Positions 34,905 through 43,124 of a DNA stretch of 64,000 nucleotides are shown piece after piece. The stretch's first letter is position 1. Each line of letters begins with the position of its first letter. Origin of the DNA: Clostridiales bacterium (GTDB taxonomy: Bacteria > Bacillota > Clostridia > Oscillospirales > Oscillospiraceae); the NCBI GenBank assembly GCA_004558115.1, contig SFDT01000001.1, positions 1-64,000 on the forward strand, in the 5' to 3' direction. The translations under genes and the position numbers were made by a program. The notes beneath the pieces are model-generated. The model was not told where the DNA came from. It made no database searches and was given only the letters and a program-made list of their open reading frames with translations.

Positions 34905-34993
34905 ATTTTACTCTTGTTCCTTACCGCAGACAACCAATTTGCCCCGAAATTTACAAATTGGTCATTTATTTGTTTTGTTCAACGTGATATACT
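34905..34993. promoter_or_regulatory. divergent promoter region with palindrome (zinc-ribbon gene / htpG)
   Basis: Minus strand: TTGTCT (34928-34933), 17-bp spacer, TAAAAT (34905-34910). Plus strand: TTTATT (34965-34970), 17-bp spacer, TATACT (34988-34993), with a weak -35. Between them ACCAATTTG (34933-34941) and CAAATTGGT (34954-34962) form a perfect 9-bp inverted repeat with a 12-bp centre. It is not a CIRCE element. Confidence 0.55.
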
Positions 34994-35035
34994 CAAGCCA
35001 TTGTGAAAAAATAAATATAAGGAAGTGCATTTCAC

Positions 35036-36919
35036 ATGGCAAAAAAACAATTCAAGGCGGAGTCCAAGCGGCTGCTGGACCTCATGATCAACTCCATCTA
35101 CACCCATAAGGAGATCTTCCTGCGGGAGATCATCTCCAACGCCAGCGACGCCTGCGACAAGCTGTGCTACCAGGCCCTGACGGACGATTCCGTGGGCATG
35201 AGCCGCAAGGACTTCAAAATTGAGCTGAAGGTGGACAAGGATAACCGCCTCATCACCGTCAGCGACAACGGCATCGGCATGGACAAGGAGGACTTGGAGA
35301 ACAACCTGGGCGTCATCGCCTCCTCCGGCTCCTACCGCTTCAAGCAGGAGGTTGGGGATGACGCCAAGGACACGGACGTCATCGGCCAGTTCGGTGTGGG
35401 CTTCTACTCCGCCTTCATGGTGGCGGACCACATCACCGTGGTGACGAAAAAATACGGCAGCGACACCGCTTATATGTGGCAGTCCGCCGGCGCCGACGGC
35501 TACACCATCACCGAATGTGAAAAGATATCCGTGGGCACCGACATCATCATGCACATCAAACCCGACACCGAGGATGAGAAGTACAGCGAATTCCTGGAGT
35601 CCTGGCGTTTGCAGGAGCTGGTGCGCAAGTACTCCGACTATATCCGCTTCCCCATCCGCATGGAGGTCAGCAAGACCCGCAAGAAGGAGGGCACCCCCGA
35701 CGACAAGCCGGAGTATGAAACTTACAGCGAGGTGGAGACCCTCAACTCCATGGTGCCCATCTGGCAGCGGCGCAAGTCCAGCGTGAAGCCGGAGGAATAC
35801 AACAAGTTTTACCGGGACAAGTTCCACGACTACGCCGACCCCCAGCGGGTCATCGCCGTGTCCGCCGAGGGCGCCGTCACCTACAAAGCCCTGCTGTTCA
35901 TCCCCGGCGCCACACCCTTCGACTACTACACCAAGGAGTATGAAAAGGGCCTGCAGCTCTATTCCAATGGTGTGCTCATCATGGACAAGTGCGCGGACCT
36001 GCTGCCGGAGCATTTCCGTTTCGTCCGGGGCGTGGTGGACTCTCCCGACCTGAGCCTGAACATCTCCCGGGAGCTGCTGCAGCATGACCGGCAGCTGAAG
36101 GTCATCGCCGCCAACCTGGAAAAGAAGATCAAGAGCGAGCTTGCCAAGATGCTGAAGGACGACCGGGAGGGCTATGAGACCTTCTGGAAAAACTTCGGCC
36201 GCCAGCTGAAGTACGGCGTGGTAGGCGAATACGGCGCCCACAAGGACCTGCTCCAGGACCTGCTGCTGTTCTACTCCTCCACGGAGAAAAAGCCCGTCAC
36301 CCTGGATGAATACGTCTCCCGGATGCAGGAGGACCAGAAATATATCTACTACGCCGCCGGCGAGAGCCTGGATAAGGTGGATAAGCTGCCCCAGACAGAG
36401 CTGCTGCGGGACAAGGGCGTAGAGATCCTCTACTTTACCGAGGAGGTGGACGAGTTCTGCGCCCAGATCCTCCACGCATACAAGGACAAGGAGTTCCGCT
36501 CCGTGCTGGACCAGGAGATCGAGGAGGGTGACGCCAAGCGTGCCGAGGAGGCCGCCGACGCCCACAAGGCCGCCTTTGACTTTGTGAAGGAGGCCCTGGG
36601 CGATGCCGTCAAGGAGGTAAAGGCCTCCGCCCGCCTCAAGTCCCACCCCGTCTGCCTCACCGCCGGGGAGGGCCTGAGCTTTGAGATGGAAAAGTACTTC
36701 CAGTCCGTCCAGCCGGACTCCGGCATCAAGGCGGACCGTATCCTGGAGCTGAATGTGGAGCACCCCGCCTTCCAGGCCCTGGAGGCCGCTGTCACCGCCG
36801 ACCCGGAGAAGGCGAAAAAGTACGCAAAGCTCCTGTACAACCAGGCGCTGCTCATCGCGGGCCTGCCGCTGGAGGACCCCTCCGGCTACACCGACCTGGT
36901 GTGTGAGCTGATGAAGTGA
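35036..36919 (+). CDS. htpG: molecular chaperone HtpG (Hsp90)
   Basis: A 627-aa Hsp90 chaperone of normal bacterial length. It contains the GHKL ATPase motifs REIISNASDACDKL (about 27-40, catalytic Glu and Asn), VSDNGIGMDKEDL (about 80-92), IGQFGVGFYSAFM (about 120-132) and the middle-domain RGVVDSPDLSLNISRE with its Arg. It remodels client proteins in the cytoplasm. AAGGAAG precedes ATG 35036. It is a single gene with its own promoter region and a strong terminator. Confidence 0.97.
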   Translation: MAKKQFKAESKRLLDLMINSIYTHKEIFLREIISNASDACDKLCYQALTDDSVGMSRKDFKIELKVDKDNRLITVSDNGIGMDKEDLENNLGVIASSGSYRFKQEVGDDAKDTDVIGQFGVGFYSAFMVADHITVVTKKYGSDTAYMWQSAGADGYTITECEKISVGTDIIMHIKPDTEDEKYSEFLESWRLQELVRKYSDYIRFPIRMEVSKTRKKEGTPDDKPEYETYSEVETLNSMVPIWQRRKSSVKPEEYNKFYRDKFHDYADPQRVIAVSAEGAVTYKALLFIPGATPFDYYTKEYEKGLQLYSNGVLIMDKCADLLPEHFRFVRGVVDSPDLSLNISRELLQHDRQLKVIAANLEKKIKSELAKMLKDDREGYETFWKNFGRQLKYGVVGEYGAHKDLLQDLLLFYSSTEKKPVTLDEYVSRMQEDQKYIYYAAGESLDKVDKLPQTELLRDKGVEILYFTEEVDEFCAQILHAYKDKEFRSVLDQEIEEGDAKRAEEAADAHKAAFDFVKEALGDAVKEVKASARLKSHPVCLTAGEGLSFEMEKYFQSVQPDSGIKADRILELNVEHPAFQALEAAVTADPEKAKKYAKLLYNQALLIAGLPLEDPSGYTDLVCELMK

Positions 36920-36920
36920 T

Positions 36921-36953
36921 AAAAAATGAGCCGCTTTCGCGGCTCATTTTTTT
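36921..36953. terminator. htpG terminator
   Basis: AAAATGAGCCGC and GCGGCTCATTTT with loop TTTC and a T-run. It also serves the converging gene. Confidence 0.9.
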
Positions 36954-38049
36954 ATATCCGGTCTTTGTAATACGTCACCAGCAGGTCCACCACGGTGCCG
37001 TAGGACTGAAGCCCCAGCTCCTGGCCATAGCCCTTCAAAAAGCTGTCGTACACCCGGTTGGAGACCTTCTGGGGCGCCTTGTCCTCAAACCGGTCCCAGT
37101 ACTCGTTCTGATACCGCAGGTCCGCCTGCACCGTCTCCGGCAGGGCATTGCGAATGGCCCAGTAGGCCTCCGGGTCCACCCGGTACAACGCGTTGCCCAG
37201 GTAGATGTACCCGGACAGCCAGCCGGAATAAGCATACACCTCGTCGCCGCAGGTGGTGGCGGCCAGGATGGCCAGGAAGTTGCACTCCTGCTCCGAGGTG
37301 ATGCCCCGCTGATGGGCCAGCTCGTGGGCCGCCGTGGCAGGCAGCATACTGGCGGGGGAATCCACGTTCACATTGGATTCTCCCGTAAACGGGCAGTAGA
37401 TGCCCGTAAAGTCCAGGGCGCTGAGGAGGCGTGAAAAGTACACCGGCTTGACACCTGTGTCCGCAAAGGCCAGGAAGGGATATTCCTCCTCCAGAGCGTC
37501 ATAGGCGTGGACGCTGTTTTCCAGAATGCTCCGCCGGTCCTCGGCAAAAACGCCGTCTCCGTCCCGGGCCACGCCCTCCGCCGCTGCCGACACCTGATAG
37601 GCAAAATACGCCGTCACCGCCTGCAGGTCCTCCAGGGCCACCGGCTGGGCATACAGGCCGGATTTTTCCTGAAAGCCGTCGGCGTAGCTGTCAATGCCCA
37701 GCAGGAAGCAAAAGCCCGCGTAGATGGTGACGCCCACGCACACCGCCCCCAGCACGGCGCCGTAAGCCCTCCGCAGAGCCCCCCGGCCCCGCCGCTTCAC
37801 CACGGCGATGACGCTCCAGATCAGATATCCGGCGGCGAGCACCACCAAAAGCACGCACAGCGCCTCCGCCACGGAGAAGTCCACCCGGTAGCACACGGTA
37901 CCGATGGCCCGGCGCAGAGGCGCCGTCACATGGGCCGCCAGGGCGTTCATCCACGCCCGGTTGCCCCTGCAAAGCCAATAGGCTGCCAGCAGACAGAGGT
38001 CCGCCAGCAGCCAGATATGGAGTTTTTTGTAGGTTTTCAAGAGCTTCAT
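36952..38049 (-). CDS. DUF3810 membrane protein with zinc-protease motif
   Basis: A 365-aa protein with an N-terminal membrane segment near 10-25 and two more around 65-85 and 100-120, followed by a soluble domain. That domain holds HELAH in TAAHELAHQRGITSEQECN (about 235), the gluzincin-like metal motif of DUF3810. The catalytic side probably faces outside. The ATG at 38049 lies 4 nt beyond the last ABC transporter gene, so it is the final gene of the peptide/nickel importer operon. A link to processing imported peptides is conjecture. Confidence 0.85.
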   Translation of the reverse strand: MKLLKTYKKLHIWLLADLCLLAAYWLCRGNRAWMNALAAHVTAPLRRAIGTVCYRVDFSVAEALCVLLVVLAAGYLIWSVIAVVKRRGRGALRRAYGAVLGAVCVGVTIYAGFCFLLGIDSYADGFQEKSGLYAQPVALEDLQAVTAYFAYQVSAAAEGVARDGDGVFAEDRRSILENSVHAYDALEEEYPFLAFADTGVKPVYFSRLLSALDFTGIYCPFTGESNVNVDSPASMLPATAAHELAHQRGITSEQECNFLAILAATTCGDEVYAYSGWLSGYIYLGNALYRVDPEAYWAIRNALPETVQADLRYQNEYWDRFEDKAPQKVSNRVYDSFLKGYGQELGLQSYGTVVDLLVTYYKDRI

Positions 38050-38053
38050 GGCC

Positions 38054-38788
38054 TTACTCCGCGGCGGCAAGCAGCTGCCGAGTATACTCCTCCCGGGGAT
38101 GGTCAAAAATGTCGTCCACGGTGCCCTGCTCCACGATGCGGCCCTGCTTCATCACCAGGACCCGGTCGCACAGCTGGTACACCACGTTCAGATCGTGGGA
38201 GATGAACAGATAGCTCAAATCCAACTCCCGGCGCAGCTGCCGCAGCAGCTTCAGGATCTGGGCCTGGATGGTCACATCCAGGGCGCTGACCGGCTCGTCG
38301 GCAATGAGGAACCGGGGCCGCTGGATGAGGGCCGTGGCGATGGACACCCGCTGGCGCTGGCCGCCGGAGAGCTCCGCCGGCTTGGAGCGCAAGCATTCCT
38401 CCGGCAGCTCCACCAGAGCCAGCATCTCCCGCACCCGGCGTTTGCGCTCCGGGGCGTCGTACTTGCCGTAAATGCGCAGGGGCTCTTCCAAAATCCACTC
38501 CACCGTGTAGGCGGGGTTCAGGGAGCTGTACGGGTCCTGGAAGATCATCTGGGGTCGCTTCGTGTAGTGAATGACCTCGCCCCGGTCCGGCCGCACCATG
38601 CCCAAAATGGTTTTGGCCAGGGTGGACTTGCCGGTGCCGGACTCCCCCACCAGGCCCAGAATTTCCCCATGGCGGACATCGAAGGACACATCGTGGAGGA
38701 CCTCGTGGTATGCGCCCTTCCGGAAGGGACCGCCCTCCCGGTAGCCGCTGGTCACATGATGCAAAGAGAGCACCAGATCGTCGTTCAT
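38054..38788 (-). CDS. peptide/nickel ABC transporter ATP-binding protein (second)
   Basis: A 244-aa ATPase with Walker A GESGTGKST (about 42-50), ABC signature LSGGQRQRVSIA and Walker B FLIADEPVSALD. It is shorter than DppF/OppF (~320 aa) because it ends after the nucleotide domain; this resembles NikE-sized proteins. It overlaps the preceding ATPase gene by 4 nt. It should pair with that ATPase to power the two permeases. Confidence 0.9.
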   Translation of the reverse strand: MNDDLVLSLHHVTSGYREGGPFRKGAYHEVLHDVSFDVRHGEILGLVGESGTGKSTLAKTILGMVRPDRGEVIHYTKRPQMIFQDPYSSLNPAYTVEWILEEPLRIYGKYDAPERKRRVREMLALVELPEECLRSKPAELSGGQRQRVSIATALIQRPRFLIADEPVSALDVTIQAQILKLLRQLRRELDLSYLFISHDLNVVYQLCDRVLVMKQGRIVEQGTVDDIFDHPREEYTRQLLAAAE

Positions 38789-39576
38789 AGGCGCTCCTCC
38801 TTCCGCGTCCGGGTGGGAATGGCGGCAATGAGCCGCTGGGTATAGGGGTGCCGGGGATGGTAGAACACCTGGCCGGTCTCCCCCTCCTCCACCAGCAGGC
38901 CCCGCTGCATCACCGCCACCCGGGTGCAGAGCTTGCGCACCACATTCAGGTTGTGGGAGATGAACAGCATGGAAATACCGGATTCCCGGTTCAATTTCTT
39001 CAAAAGCTCCAGAATCTGGGCCTGAATGGTCACATCCAGGGCGGTGGTAGGCTCGTCCAGCAGCAGGAGCTTTGGCCGGATGATGATGGCCGCGGCGATC
39101 ATGGCCCGCTGGAGCATACCGCCGGAGAGCTCGTGGGGGTATTTGTCATAGACCCCCTCCGGGTCCGGCAGCTCCACCGCCGCCAGGGCCTCCAGCGCCA
39201 TGCGGCGCCGCTCCTGCGGCGGCGTGTCGCTGTGGAGCCGCAGCACTTCCTCCACCTGGCGGCCCACCTTCATCAGCGGGTCCATGGAGCTCATGGGTTC
39301 CTGAAACACCACGCCGACGTCCTTGCCCTGGACCTTCCGCAAAAGCGCCCGGTCCGCATGGAGAAGGTCCGTGCCGTCCAATAAAATCTCGCCGGAGTAA
39401 TCGCACTGCTTCCGGGGCAGCAGCCCCGCGATGCTCATGGCGGTGACGGACTTGCCGGAGCCGGACTCGCCCACCAGGCCCAGGATCTCACCGTCCTGGA
39501 TGGTAAAGCTGACGCCGCCCACGGCCTCCCGGTCCCGGGAGTGGAACTTCACATGTAAGTCTTTGACCTCCAGCAT
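38785..39576 (-). CDS. peptide/nickel ABC transporter ATP-binding protein (first)
   Basis: A 263-aa ATPase with Walker A GESGSGKSVTA (about 38-48), signature ELSGGMLQRAMIAAA and Walker B LLLLDEPTTALD. The 263-aa size is NikD-like and lacks the long Cys-containing tail of DppD. The ATG at 39576 overlaps the permease stop by one base (TGATG), which chooses this start over a longer open frame to 39663. Confidence 0.9.
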   Translation of the reverse strand: MLEVKDLHVKFHSRDREAVGGVSFTIQDGEILGLVGESGSGKSVTAMSIAGLLPRKQCDYSGEILLDGTDLLHADRALLRKVQGKDVGVVFQEPMSSMDPLMKVGRQVEEVLRLHSDTPPQERRRMALEALAAVELPDPEGVYDKYPHELSGGMLQRAMIAAAIIIRPKLLLLDEPTTALDVTIQAQILELLKKLNRESGISMLFISHNLNVVRKLCTRVAVMQRGLLVEEGETGQVFYHPRHPYTQRLIAAIPTRTRKEERL

Positions 39577-40385
39577 CAGTCCACCTCCCTGCCCCGGCGC
39601 TGCAATCCCTCGCCGATCAGGCCCACGCCGAACACCAGCAAAATGATGGTCGCTCCCGTGCACACCGCGTACCAGGGGGCGGCGGTGAACATGCTCTGGG
39701 CCTCGGAGAGCATGTAGCCCAGAGAGGCGTCCGGGGGCGTGACGCCGATGCCCAGATAGCTCATGGAGGCCTCCGCCAGCACGGCGTTGTTGAAGCCGAT
39801 GGTGATGGCCGGCAGCAGCACCTGGATGGTGTTGGGCAGGATGTGCACCACCAGGATGCGGCCGCTGCCCGCGCCCATGAGCCGGGCGCTTTTCACATAG
39901 TTCACGTCCCGGAGGGCCGCGAAGGCCGTCCGGGTGACCCGGGCGAAGCTGGGGATGAACACGATGCCCAGGGCCAGCACCACATTGTATTTATTGCCGG
40001 GGCCCAGCACACTGATGATGACCAGGGCCAGCAAAATGCTGGGGAAGGCGGTGAGGGCGTCGTTGAAGCGCATGAGGACCTCGTCCACCACGCCGCCGAA
40101 ATAGCCGGTGAGGGCGCCGATGACGGTGCCGCACACGGCGCCGATGGCCACCACGGCCGCGGCGATGGCGAAGGTGGTGCCGGCGCCCTTCAGCACCCGG
40201 CTGAAAATATCACGGCCGAAATTGTCCGTGCCCATGAGGTTGTGGAGGGTGGGGCCGGACAGCTTGGGTCCCGCCATCATGGCGGAGGGGTCATAGGGCG
40301 TCCAGAAATAGCCCACCACGATCAAAAGCGTCAGAAAGCCCGTCAGCAGAAGGCCTGCCTTCAGATATCCGTTCAACCGTTTCAT
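39576..40385 (-). CDS. peptide/nickel ABC transporter permease, DppC/NikC type
   Basis: A 269-aa permease with one N-terminal helix (AGLLLTGFLTLLIVVGYFW), the typical LMGTDNFGRDIFSRVLKG segment before the transport domain, and the EAA loop SARLMGAGSGRILVVHILPN. About six helices in total. It overlaps the other permease gene by 4 nt and forms the membrane channel with it. Confidence 0.92.
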   Translation of the reverse strand: MKRLNGYLKAGLLLTGFLTLLIVVGYFWTPYDPSAMMAGPKLSGPTLHNLMGTDNFGRDIFSRVLKGAGTTFAIAAAVVAIGAVCGTVIGALTGYFGGVVDEVLMRFNDALTAFPSILLALVIISVLGPGNKYNVVLALGIVFIPSFARVTRTAFAALRDVNYVKSARLMGAGSGRILVVHILPNTIQVLLPAITIGFNNAVLAEASMSYLGIGVTPPDASLGYMLSEAQSMFTAAPWYAVCTGATIILLVFGVGLIGEGLQRRGREVD

Positions 40386-41332
40386 GCGTCACCTCCCAGC
40401 CGCAGGCGGGGGTCGATCCGCTGGTTGATGAGGTCCGCCACGGTGCCTGCCAGCACCACCCAGAAGGCCAGGATCACCACGATGGCCTGGACCACCGGGT
40501 AGTCCCGGTTGGAGATGGAGGCCACCAGCAGCCGTCCCAGGCCCGGGATGGCAAACACCTGCTCCACCACGATGCTGCCCGCCACGATCTCCGCCATGGT
40601 CTGGGCCAGGAACGTGACCACGGGCACCAGGGCGTTTTTCAGCACATGGCCGTACAGCACACCGCCGCGGTCATTGCCTCGGGAGATGGCGGTGCGGACA
40701 TAGTCCTTCTGCATCTCCCCCAGGACCGTGCTGCGCAGCATCCGCACCGTCATAGCCACCCGGGGGATGGCGATGGAGATGGCGGCAAAGAACAGGTATT
40801 TCACGGCGCCGGGGAAATCGGTCCCCAGGTCCGGGAATTTTCCATGGGTAAACCACCGCAAAACGGTGCTGAACAGCCAGGTCAGCAAAATGCCGGTAAA
40901 GAAAGGCGGCACCGCCATACAAAACTGGTTCAGGGCCGTGCTCACGCCGTCCAGCCGTCCCCCCGCCCGGCGGGCGGAGCGGACGCCCAGGGGAATGGAC
41001 ACCGCCACAATGAGCAGAAAGCTCAAAACGCTCAGGCACAGCGTCACCAGTACTTTGGGGGCAATGAGCTGCTGCACCGGCTGCTTATAGCTGATGGAGG
41101 TGCCCAGGTCTCCGGTGAAAAAGCCCAGCAGCCACTCCCCGTAGCGCACCAGCAGCGGCCGGTCCAGGCCCATTTCCTTTTCCAGGGCCGCCACCTTCTC
41201 CGGCGTGGCCTGGGTGCCCAGCATGATCTCGGCGGCGCTGCCGGAGATCAGCGAAAAGGCCACAAACGCCAAAAAGGAGACGATGACCATGGTCACCAGC
41301 AGCATCGCAATGCGTTTTGCCGCGTATTTCAT
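40382..41332 (-). CDS. peptide/nickel ABC transporter permease, DppB/NikB type
   Basis: A 316-aa permease with an N-terminal helix (IAMLLVTMVIVSFLAFVAFSLI), a periplasmic-type linker (ATPEKVAALEKEMGLDRPLLVRYGEWL) and the EAA-like ISRGNDRGGVLYGHVLKNALVP. AAAGGGG before ATG 41332 selects this Met over earlier in-frame Met codons. A short hairpin separates it from the binding-protein gene. Confidence 0.92.
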   Translation of the reverse strand: MKYAAKRIAMLLVTMVIVSFLAFVAFSLISGSAAEIMLGTQATPEKVAALEKEMGLDRPLLVRYGEWLLGFFTGDLGTSISYKQPVQQLIAPKVLVTLCLSVLSFLLIVAVSIPLGVRSARRAGGRLDGVSTALNQFCMAVPPFFTGILLTWLFSTVLRWFTHGKFPDLGTDFPGAVKYLFFAAISIAIPRVAMTVRMLRSTVLGEMQKDYVRTAISRGNDRGGVLYGHVLKNALVPVVTFLAQTMAEIVAGSIVVEQVFAIPGLGRLLVASISNRDYPVVQAIVVILAFWVVLAGTVADLINQRIDPRLRLGGDA

Positions 41333-41354
41333 GGTCATCATCCCCTTTCCGGGC

Positions 41355-41377
41355 AAGCGGCAGAAAATGTGCCGCTT
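41355..41377 (-). other. hairpin between binding-protein and permease genes
   Basis: AAGCGGCA and TGCCGCTT form a perfect 8-bp stem with a 7-nt loop in the 51-nt gap. No U-tract follows on the minus strand, so it is more likely an mRNA-end stabiliser than a terminator, favouring excess of the binding protein. Confidence 0.5.
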
Positions 41378-41383
41378 TTCATG

Positions 41384-42931
41384 TTATTCGGCGTACCGGA
41401 CTGTGGACAGGTCCAGCACGTAGATGGGATAGAAGGTCACGCCCTCCAGTCCCTGCCGCACGGCCACCAGGTCCGCCAGGTCCTGGATGTAGACGTTGGC
41501 GGCGTTTTCCGTCAGATTCTTCTCCATGGCCTTGTAGATGGCGGTCTGTCCGGCGTCATCATAGGTGGTCAGCGCCTGCTGGAACAGGGCGTCGTAATCG
41601 GCGCTGTTATAATTGATAAAGTTCTTGGCATAATCAGAGGTGAACCGCTCCAGCAGGGCACGGGCGGTCATGTTGGAAGCGTCCACGCCCACCACGGTGG
41701 ACTGGAACTGGCGGCCGGCGTACACGTCGGACACCCAGGTGCCCCACTCCACCAGCTCGATCTTGGCGGTGACGCCGATCTCCTTCAGCTGCTCCACCAG
41801 CACCTGGGCGGTGTCGATGTGGGGCTGGTAGTTGGAGGGAACGGTGATGGTCATCTCAAAGCCGTTGGGATAGCCGGCGTCGGTCAGGAGGCTCTTGGCC
41901 TTCTCCACGTCCTTGGTGTAATAGTTGGTGAGGCTCTCGTCAAAGTATTTGCCGAAGGCGGGGTACATGCTGGAGCCGATGGGGCTGCCGTAGCCGTCAA
42001 AGGCCAGGTCGATGATGCCCTGCTTGTCCACGGCGTAGCACAGGGCCTGCCGGACCCGCACGTCGTCAAAGGGCTTTTCCGCGTTGTTCAGGTACAGGGC
42101 CTGCACCAGGTTCATGGTGCCCTCGGCCACGTAGAAATCGCCGCCCAGCTGGGCCACCTGGGTGCTGGTCAGGTGGGAGCACAGGTCGATGGCGCCGCTC
42201 TGGAGGCTCATGACCAGGCTGTCGGCGTTCTCCATGATCTTAAAGGTCACCTTGTCTAGATACGCGGGGGTGCCCCAATATTCGTCAAACTTCTCCAGGA
42301 CGATATTGTCCTGGGCGGCCCGGGAGACAAACTTGAACGGGCCGGTGCCCACGGGGGCGGTATCCTGCTGGTCATAGCCGGCGGGCAGGATGGCGGTGGT
42401 CATATAGGAAATGAATTCGTTGCTGGGCTCGGAGATGGTGATGGCGACGGTGCGCGCATCCACGGCCTCTACCGACTGGATAACAGAAAACGCCTCCACC
42501 AGCGGAGTCCCATCCGTGGTGTCGGCGCAGCGGCTGATGGAATATACAACATCCTCCGCTGTCACTTCGTCACCGTTATGGAACTTCACGCCTTCCCGCA
42601 GGGTAAAGGTGTAGGTCAGCCGATCCTCGGAAACGGTGTAGCTTTCAGCAACAGCAGGGGTCAGATCTCCCGTAGAAGTGGGCTTCATCAAGCCCTCGAA
42701 CACATTGAACATGACTTCTTTGGTTCCTGCCGCCACCGCCAGGTGAGGGTCAAGACTGTCGTCCAGGTCCTGCGCGATGCCCACCGTGATATCGTTGGCC
42801 ACCGCGTCGGTAGAGCCGGTTTGTGTCTGTCCGCCTTCCGGGGTCTTCTCTGTGCTGCTGCCTCCGCAACCGGTGAGTGCGGCGCACAGGAGACTGGCCA
42901 GAAGAAGGAATGCCATGAGTTTCTTCTTCAT
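41384..42931 (-). CDS. peptide/nickel ABC transporter substrate-binding lipoprotein
   Basis: A 515-aa SBP_bac_5 protein. MKKKLMAFLLLASLLCAALTGC is a lipoprotein signal with lipobox LTGC (Cys22), followed by a flexible Ser/Thr/Gly-rich linker to about 45, then the binding domain with LREGVKFHNGDEVTAEDVVYS. It is anchored to the outer face of the membrane and delivers a peptide, nickel complex or similar ligand to the permeases. It is the promoter-proximal gene behind a structured leader. The ligand cannot be decided by eye. Confidence 0.92.
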   Translation of the reverse strand: MKKKLMAFLLLASLLCAALTGCGGSSTEKTPEGGQTQTGSTDAVANDITVGIAQDLDDSLDPHLAVAAGTKEVMFNVFEGLMKPTSTGDLTPAVAESYTVSEDRLTYTFTLREGVKFHNGDEVTAEDVVYSISRCADTTDGTPLVEAFSVIQSVEAVDARTVAITISEPSNEFISYMTTAILPAGYDQQDTAPVGTGPFKFVSRAAQDNIVLEKFDEYWGTPAYLDKVTFKIMENADSLVMSLQSGAIDLCSHLTSTQVAQLGGDFYVAEGTMNLVQALYLNNAEKPFDDVRVRQALCYAVDKQGIIDLAFDGYGSPIGSSMYPAFGKYFDESLTNYYTKDVEKAKSLLTDAGYPNGFEMTITVPSNYQPHIDTAQVLVEQLKEIGVTAKIELVEWGTWVSDVYAGRQFQSTVVGVDASNMTARALLERFTSDYAKNFINYNSADYDALFQQALTTYDDAGQTAIYKAMEKNLTENAANVYIQDLADLVAVRQGLEGVTFYPIYVLDLSTVRYAE

Positions 42932-42934
42932 CTT

Positions 42935-43077
42935 GGTTTCTCCTTTTCATCACTGCCTCTTTGAGGTCAGTGTTGGGCGGAAGCTGTCCGCCCTGACAGA
43001 AATGATCGGCTCTATTCAATTGTAAAAGGAGCCTTGCGGAGCAGTCGTTATTTTTATAACAAGCGTCCCGCAAGGCT
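42935..43077 (-). promoter_or_regulatory. structured leader of the peptide/nickel importer
   Basis: About 140 nt of untranslated RNA with stacked hairpins on the minus strand. AGCCTTGCGG/CCGCAAGGCT (43068-43077 with 43030-43039) encloses GTTAT/ATAAC and is followed by CCTTTTAC. Then come GGGCGG/CCGCCC and, near the ribosome site AAAAGGAG, CACTG/CAGTG. It matches no riboswitch class I know; it could be a metal, amino-acid or protein-responsive element, or just a stabiliser. Confidence 0.5.
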
Positions 43078-43079
43078 GT

Positions 43080-43108
43080 ATTGTACACGATAGCAGGATG
43101 GATTGCAA
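43080..43108 (-). promoter_or_regulatory. promoter of the peptide/nickel importer operon
   Basis: On the minus strand TTGCAA (43103-43108), 17-bp spacer, TACAAT (43080-43085). Confidence 0.75.
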
Positions 43109-43124
43109 GAGTTTTTCGCAAAAT

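Noticed and set aside
34933..34962. CIRCE heat-shock operator before htpG
   Set aside because: The repeat ACCAATTTG-N12-CAAATTGGT does not match TTAGCACTC-N9-GAGTGCTAA.
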